Part shown: positions 59,556-64,000 of the stretch, piece after piece
Layout of the letters: each line of letters opens with the position of its first letter
How positions within the stretch are numbered: the first letter of the stretch is position 1
Assembly (NCBI RefSeq): GCF_029360645.1
Contig: NZ_JARDUA010000004.1
Span: 124,001-188,000 of the forward strand
Source of the DNA: Pontibacter litorisediminis
GTDB lineage: Bacteria > Bacteroidota > Bacteroidia > Cytophagales > Hymenobacteraceae
Length of the DNA: 64,000 bases
Direction of reading: 5' to 3'
Position numbers and translations under genes: made by a program
The notes under the pieces: model-generated
Databases searched by the model: none
Told to the model about the DNA's origin: nothing
What the model saw: the letters and a program-made list of their open reading frames with translations, nothing else

Positions 59556-62500
59556 ATGGCACAACTCTACAATCCCCCTATTACACGACTCCTCAGGTCA
59601 CTGCTCTTGCAGTGCGTTCTCTTGCTCGGAATAGTCGCCGTTGGTGTGGCGCAGGCGCCGCTGCCGACTTCTCATGATGGTCCTTGGGCAAACAATGGCG
59701 GGGCAGGTATGCCTGCAGGATGGACTTTTAAGAACCTTAGCGCTGATGGCGCGGAGCTTGCGCCGAGTAACTCAGGCGGCTCTGCCGTTTTTAAGCAGGC
59801 GGGGTCAGAGCTCGCAATACAGTTGGGGATGGCTACCAACGCTGCTACAAGGATTAGCTTCTCAGTACGAGCGGCTACTACCAAAGCAGAAGGAGCTTAT
59901 CAGACAACGCTTATTGTAGAAAGCTCAGCTAATGGAATAGACTTCGATGAGGTTGGAAGCATCGTAAATCAGACAAAGTTGAGCTCAAGCAGGCAAACCT
60001 ATCTCCTTCCAAAGGGATCTCAGGCTGTAAGGCTAAGAATGACGAACAGAGTAGATGCTAACCTGCTGGTTGATGCCGTTAAAGTGTCAACTGCTCCGGA
60101 GGTAGTTTCATTTACTCCTGCAGAAGGTGGGTTTGATACAGAAGTGATTATAACAGGTGGTAATTTTTTGGGCGCCACCGCCGTAACTTTTGGTGATGTA
60201 GAAGCAGAATATACAGTAAACTCTGAAACTCAGATTACAGCCAGGGTGCCGGCTGGTGCTCCGGTTGGCAAGATCGCTGTTACTTCTGCCGAAGGTACTG
60301 GAGTGAGCATAACAGACTTTATTGTTTCCGCTCCTGTTGTTACTACTGGCTTCAACCCTAAAGAGGGTGGCGCGGGAACATTAGTTACAATAAATGGACA
60401 ATACTTTAAGGGTGCCACCAACGTGTATTTCAATGGCGTTGCCGGTACAGATTTAGATGTTATTGATGATAGTAACCTGACGGTGAAAGTTCCTGGCGGT
60501 GCTAGTACAGGTAGGATAGTAGTGGCTACGCCGGCTGGGCGGGATACCAGCTTCACGGACTTTAAGATTTATGCTCCAAAATTTACTGTGCCTGCTCCTT
60601 TCTCACCTGCCAAAGGTGGTGCGGGTACGGAAGTAACAATAACTGGTGAATATTTTTCTGGAGTAACAGCTGTCTCTTTCAACGGTGTTACTGCTTCTTT
60701 TACAGAAATTTCAGATACTGAAATACAGGCTGTTGTTCCTGTGAATGCAGGAGACGGGGTAGTTAAGGTAACTACGCCAGCAGGCTCCGCAACATCAACT
60801 GACCCATTCGACTTTATCCCGGCACCTGTTATTGCTGGGTTTGAGCCTGCCGCCGGTGTTGAGGGAGCTACAGAGGTGACGGTTAAAGGACAATATCTTG
60901 AGGACATCGTTGAGGTTTTGTTTGCTGATGGAGTAGCGGCGAATATCGCAGATTTAGTGCTGGCTACAGATCAGGCAACAGGAGAGCAAAGCTTTACAGT
61001 TACTGTGCCAGAAGGAGCAGTGACAGGTAAAATCTCTTTGAAAAACCCTGGAGGTACAGCTACATCAGCATCGGTGTTCACAGTTTATAAAGCTCCAGTA
61101 ATTGAGGCTTTCGCGGCAACTACAGGCCGGCCAGGTGACGTGGTTACCATTACGGGTACAGGCTTAACGGGTGTAGAAACGGTAACTTTTCTGGGTACGG
61201 CAGAGGCAGAAGACGAAGTCGCTGCAGCTACGTTCACAGTAGTGAGCGATACAGAAATAAAAGTAACTGTTCCGATTGGTGCTATATCCGGACAGATTGC
61301 TCTTAAAAATCCTGTGGCAGAAGTAACAACCGCAGCATTAGAAGTGAGTGAGTTTACGGTAGATGCTACGCCAAGAATCATTAGCTTCTCTCCAACTACT
61401 GCGTACCAAGGCACAGAACTAACAATCACGGGCCAAAACCTGAGCGACGTAACAGCTGTGACTTTCTTTGGAGGTGCCAGTGTAGATGTTACGGAAGCAG
61501 AAGTAACCACAGACGAGAAAGCTATTCAAAGCTTTATTGTAGTTGTGCCAGCCGGTGCTCAGACAGGGCCTGTTTCAGTAACGACACTTTTAGAGGCCAC
61601 AGCAACCAGTGACTCCGACTTAACCATCATCTCGAAGCCATTTGTTGATAGCTTTACCCCGGAAGAAGGCCGTGCTGGCGATACATTTACTGTTACAGGC
61701 ACAGGCTTCTCCGGTGATCTTACAGTAACAGTAGGTGGTGGAGCAGTGACGTACAATTTTGTGAGCGATACTGAAATTACAGTAACGCTCACTTCTGATG
61801 CTGTTACCGGAAAAGTTGTGGTATCAAACATAGCAGGCTCAGGCACAAGTACAGAGGACTTCACCGTACTGACCACACCACTGATCTCAAAATTCACTCC
61901 AGTAGAAGGGCCAATAGGTACAGAAGTGAAGATTACTGGTAAGCTCCTTAGCCAAGTAACAGAAGTAACATTTGGCGAAAGTGCTGCTGCAGCGCCAATC
62001 TCAATCACAGCAACAGAGGTTGTTGTTCAAGTGCCTGCAGATGCCACTACAGGCTTTATTGCCGTGAATGGTGAGAACGGAGCAGCTACAAGTGCAAGTG
62101 AATTTAGAGTCATCCCATCGCCACAAATTTCAAGCTTTACTCCTGAAGCTGGCCCTGTAGGTACGGAGGTAACCATTATAGGTACAAACTTTACAGATGT
62201 TGATTCAGTTAAATTCAACGGTATTGCTGCAGCATCCTTCACCGTTGCTGCTGATGGCCAAAGCATAACAGCTACCGTTCCTGAAGATGCAGCCAAAGGT
62301 AAGATCACGGTAGTAAATCCTGCTGGCAAAGCAACAAGCTCAGAAGACTTTGAAGTACCTGCGCCTGCAATCACCTCTCTTTCTAAAACTGAAGGTTTTG
62401 TTGGTGAGCCAGTAGTTATATCTGGTCAGTATTTTACAGGAGCTTCTGCTGTAACATTTAACGGAGTGGAGGCTGCTAGCTATAAGGTTGATAGTGATGA

Positions 62501-64000
62501 GCAGATAACGGCCTACCCGCCTGCTGATGCTGGTGAAGGTGTGATTGCTGTGACAACCGCAAGTGGCACAGGAGACAGTGGTACAATGCTGTTCAAAGTG
62601 CTGTCTCCTGAAATTACTGACATATATGTAGGAGGACCTTCTAATACAATAAATGAAGGTTATTTTGGAACGGAAGTAACCATCGTTGGAAATTATCTCA
62701 ATGGTGCCACAGACGTAACGTTCAATGGTGTATCGGCTACCTTCCAGTCTCTGACGGATGAGCTTGGTAACACATATCTATTAGCAAATGTGCCACAGGC
62801 CAGGCTGTATCAAAATGTTGGCCCCATTTCAGTGACTACGCCAAGTGGCACAGGGGAAAGCAGCGAAAGCTTCAAGACACTTGCTCCAGAGCAAATCACG
62901 TTCAATCCTGTATCAGGAAGAGTAGGTGAAAGTGTAACAGTTTCTGGCGTATACTTCAGAGATGTAACCTCCATCAGTTTCGGTGGAGTACCGGTAAGCA
63001 TCCCTGCTGATGGGCAGACTGAGCCAGTTGGAACAGAAGTAAAATCCTTTACAGTAAAGATACCTTCTGGGGCAAGTTCAGGCATGATTACAGTAACCTC
63101 TACAAGTGGTATTGGTGCCTCTGCGGAGAGCTTTACTGTGTTGTCTCCGGATATCCTGACGATCAACCCAACTTCAGGTAGAGTGGGAATGACAACTGTG
63201 GAGATTAGTGGCAAGTACTTCCTGCAGGCTACAGAAGTAAGGTTTATGGGTGGAAGTGGTACATCAGATGATGTGGTATTGTCTCCAGGGGACTTCATAA
63301 TAGTGGATGACAACAACATAAAAGTTGTTGTGCCAGCTGGTGCCAAAACGGGCCCTATTTCCGTGACGACACCAAGCGGCACGGACGCAAGCGGAACATT
63401 TAAATTACTTGCACCAACGTTTACTTCATTTACTCCAACTCAGGGCCAGGTAAACAGGACAACATTTACTATTACCGGGAATTACTTCCTTGAGGCTAGT
63501 AAAGTAACTTTCCTAAGCGGTACATCAACTGATGTCGATGCAACAAGCTTCAAGGTGGATAATGATAATCAAATAACAGTTACAGTTCCTCTAGGGGCCA
63601 AAACTGGACGTATAGCGGTAACTACACCAAGTGGTACCAGTACAAGCTCTTTTAATTTTACGGTATTGGCACCAGTTGTAACCTCTATCACACCGGCAGA
63701 AGGTAACAAAGCTGGCGAGGCTATAACTATCACGGGTAAGTATTTCGATGATCTGCAGACAGTACAATTCAATGGTCTTGCAGCGACCAGCTTTACAGGT
63801 CCTTTGAATGAAGCAGGAAAAGATGCTGACGGTGTGGAACTGAAGTCGTTGACGATAGCAGTACCAGAAGGAGCTGTTACGGGGCCAATCACCCTCACGA
63901 CACTAAGCGGTACTGGAAGCAGCGCATCTTACAAAATTATACCTGAGATAGATGACTTCTTCCCGAAGATCGGGCCATTTGCTACTGAGGTTACCATAAC
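59556..64000 (+). CDS. Giant secreted protein with many IPT/TIG repeats (3' end beyond the window)
   Basis: The ATG at 59556 opens a frame with no stop for 1,481 codons, to the window end. A signal peptide (about 14-34, RSLLLQCVLLLGIVAVGVAQA-like) is followed by a beta-rich N-terminal domain (about 35-180) with GPWANNGGAGMPAGW and TTLIVESSANGIDFDEVG. From about residue 184 at least 15 IPT/TIG (Ig-like) repeats of about 85 residues follow. Each opens like SFTPAEGGFDTEVIITGGNF with a later V-x-F-(N/G)-G, and an unfinished 16th is cut. Such proteins are usually cell-surface adhesins or anchor polymers. A type IX sorting domain would lie outside the window. Codons are AT-richer than neighbours. 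Confidence 0.9.
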   Translation, partial: MAQLYNPPITRLLRSLLLQCVLLLGIVAVGVAQAPLPTSHDGPWANNGGAGMPAGWTFKNLSADGAELAPSNSGGSAVFKQAGSELAIQLGMATNAATRISFSVRAATTKAEGAYQTTLIVESSANGIDFDEVGSIVNQTKLSSSRQTYLLPKGSQAVRLRMTNRVDANLLVDAVKVSTAPEVVSFTPAEGGFDTEVIITGGNFLGATAVTFGDVEAEYTVNSETQITARVPAGAPVGKIAVTSAEGTGVSITDFIVSAPVVTTGFNPKEGGAGTLVTINGQYFKGATNVYFNGVAGTDLDVIDDSNLTVKVPGGASTGRIVVATPAGRDTSFTDFKIYAPKFTVPAPFSPAKGGAGTEVTITGEYFSGVTAVSFNGVTASFTEISDTEIQAVVPVNAGDGVVKVTTPAGSATSTDPFDFIPAPVIAGFEPAAGVEGATEVTVKGQYLEDIVEVLFADGVAANIADLVLATDQATGEQSFTVTVPEGAVTGKISLKNPGGTATSASVFTVYKAPVIEAFAATTGRPGDVVTITGTGLTGVETVTFLGTAEAEDEVAAATFTVVSDTEIKVTVPIGAISGQIALKNPVAEVTTAALEVSEFTVDATPRIISFSPTTAYQGTELTITGQNLSDVTAVTFFGGASVDVTEAEVTTDEKAIQSFIVVVPAGAQTGPVSVTTLLEATATSDSDLTIISKPFVDSFTPEEGRAGDTFTVTGTGFSGDLTVTVGGGAVTYNFVSDTEITVTLTSDAVTGKVVVSNIAGSGTSTEDFTVLTTPLISKFTPVEGPIGTEVKITGKLLSQVTEVTFGESAAAAPISITATEVVVQVPADATTGFIAVNGENGAATSASEFRVIPSPQISSFTPEAGPVGTEVTIIGTNFTDVDSVKFNGIAAASFTVAADGQSITATVPEDAAKGKITVVNPAGKATSSEDFEVPAPAITSLSKTEGFVGEPVVISGQYFTGASAVTFNGVEAASYKVDSDEQITAYPPADAGEGVIAVTTASGTGDSGTMLFKVLSPEITDIYVGGPSNTINEGYFGTEVTIVGNYLNGATDVTFNGVSATFQSLTDELGNTYLLANVPQARLYQNVGPISVTTPSGTGESSESFKTLAPEQITFNPVSGRVGESVTVSGVYFRDVTSISFGGVPVSIPADGQTEPVGTEVKSFTVKIPSGASSGMITVTSTSGIGASAESFTVLSPDILTINPTSGRVGMTTVEISGKYFLQATEVRFMGGSGTSDDVVLSPGDFIIVDDNNIKVVVPAGAKTGPISVTTPSGTDASGTFKLLAPTFTSFTPTQGQVNRTTFTITGNYFLEASKVTFLSGTSTDVDATSFKVDNDNQITVTVPLGAKTGRIAVTTPSGTSTSSFNFTVLAPVVTSITPAEGNKAGEAITITGKYFDDLQTVQFNGLAATSFTGPLNEAGKDADGVELKSLTIAVPEGAVTGPITLTTLSGTGSSASYKIIPEIDDFFPKIGPFATEVTI

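Noticed and set aside
754..62956. AAGTATA as a simple promoter element
   Set aside because: Many copies lie deep inside coding regions in all frames and both orientations, which a promoter role would not produce.
60230..63898. Series of leftward frames of 110-190 codons
   Set aside because: They mirror the repeated IPT coding sequence (Val/Thr/Pro content) and are shadows of the giant gene.
1..64000. CRISPR array, rRNA, tRNA or riboswitch
   Set aside because: No regularly spaced identical repeats, cloverleaf or known aptamer pattern was recognised on either strand. A covariance-model scan would be the decisive check.

Overview
The window looks like chromosomal DNA from a member of the Bacteroidota, most likely Cytophagales / Hymenobacteraceae (Pontibacter-like; the genus is an inference). 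Support comes from gliding/type IX secretion genes (a GldJ-type lipoprotein and a PorP/SprF protein), lineage-typical families (DUF4175, DUF4385, DUF4265, DUF4382, DUF4105, DUF6970, AsmA-like, IPT/TIG surface protein), TAnnTTTG-type -7 promoter elements with few Shine-Dalgarno sequences, and moderately high G+C.

Layout. 0-9.6 kb: mostly minus-strand housekeeping genes (truncated RND/MMPL-type exporter, a 56-aa Cys-motif protein, CsbD, MscS channel, glycyl-tRNA synthetase, divergent PiT-like membrane protein, DUF4385, cation/proton antiporter). 9.64-10.73 kb: a gene-poor, T-rich region with a hairpin-forming AT core, eight same-direction TGTGTA hexamers and several DnaA-box-like words. I propose it as a chromosomal origin candidate. 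10.73-11.63 kb: a small IS5-type insertion sequence. 11.7-22.3 kb: a minus-strand run with Big_5 lipoprotein, methyltransferase, mnmG, ybeY, an RsbW-like ATPase, DUF4175, exodeoxyribonuclease III and an AhpD-like protein. A perfect parS-type palindrome lies just upstream of mnmG. 22.4-31.8 kb: ComF, malate:quinone oxidoreductase, gldJ-porP, AsmA-like, DUF4382. 32-36.8 kb: DinB, DUF6970, diacylglycerol kinase, MsrA with two MsrB proteins, an SDR. 37-42 kb: unknown proteins, fumarase, then about 1 kb of noncoding DNA ending in a row of REP-like hairpins. 42.6-52.7 kb: CHASE/PAS histidine kinase, RadA, TlpA-like thioredoxin, bacterial eRF1-like protein, radical SAM/SPASM protein, second MscS. 52.7-59.1 kb: small proteins, inositol monophosphatase, DUF4105, RsmI, pterin dehydratase, SDR, two hydrophilic disordered proteins, a PPP phosphatase. 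59.1-64 kb: an AT-richer segment holding the start of a giant secreted protein with at least 15 IPT/TIG repeats, cut by the window end.

Connections. FumC and Mqo supply consecutive TCA steps (fumarate to malate to oxaloacetate). MsrA/MsrB, CsbD, the SDRs and the hydrophilins suggest oxidative and desiccation stress handling. GldJ and PorP belong to the type IX machinery that may export the IPT protein. The most interesting signals are noncoding: the origin candidate together with parS, a roughly nine-fold excess of the heptamer AAGTATA/TATACTT in and between genes, and REP-like hairpin clusters. No CRISPR array, rRNA, tRNA or recognisable defence system was seen. All calls come from reading the sequence without database searches.
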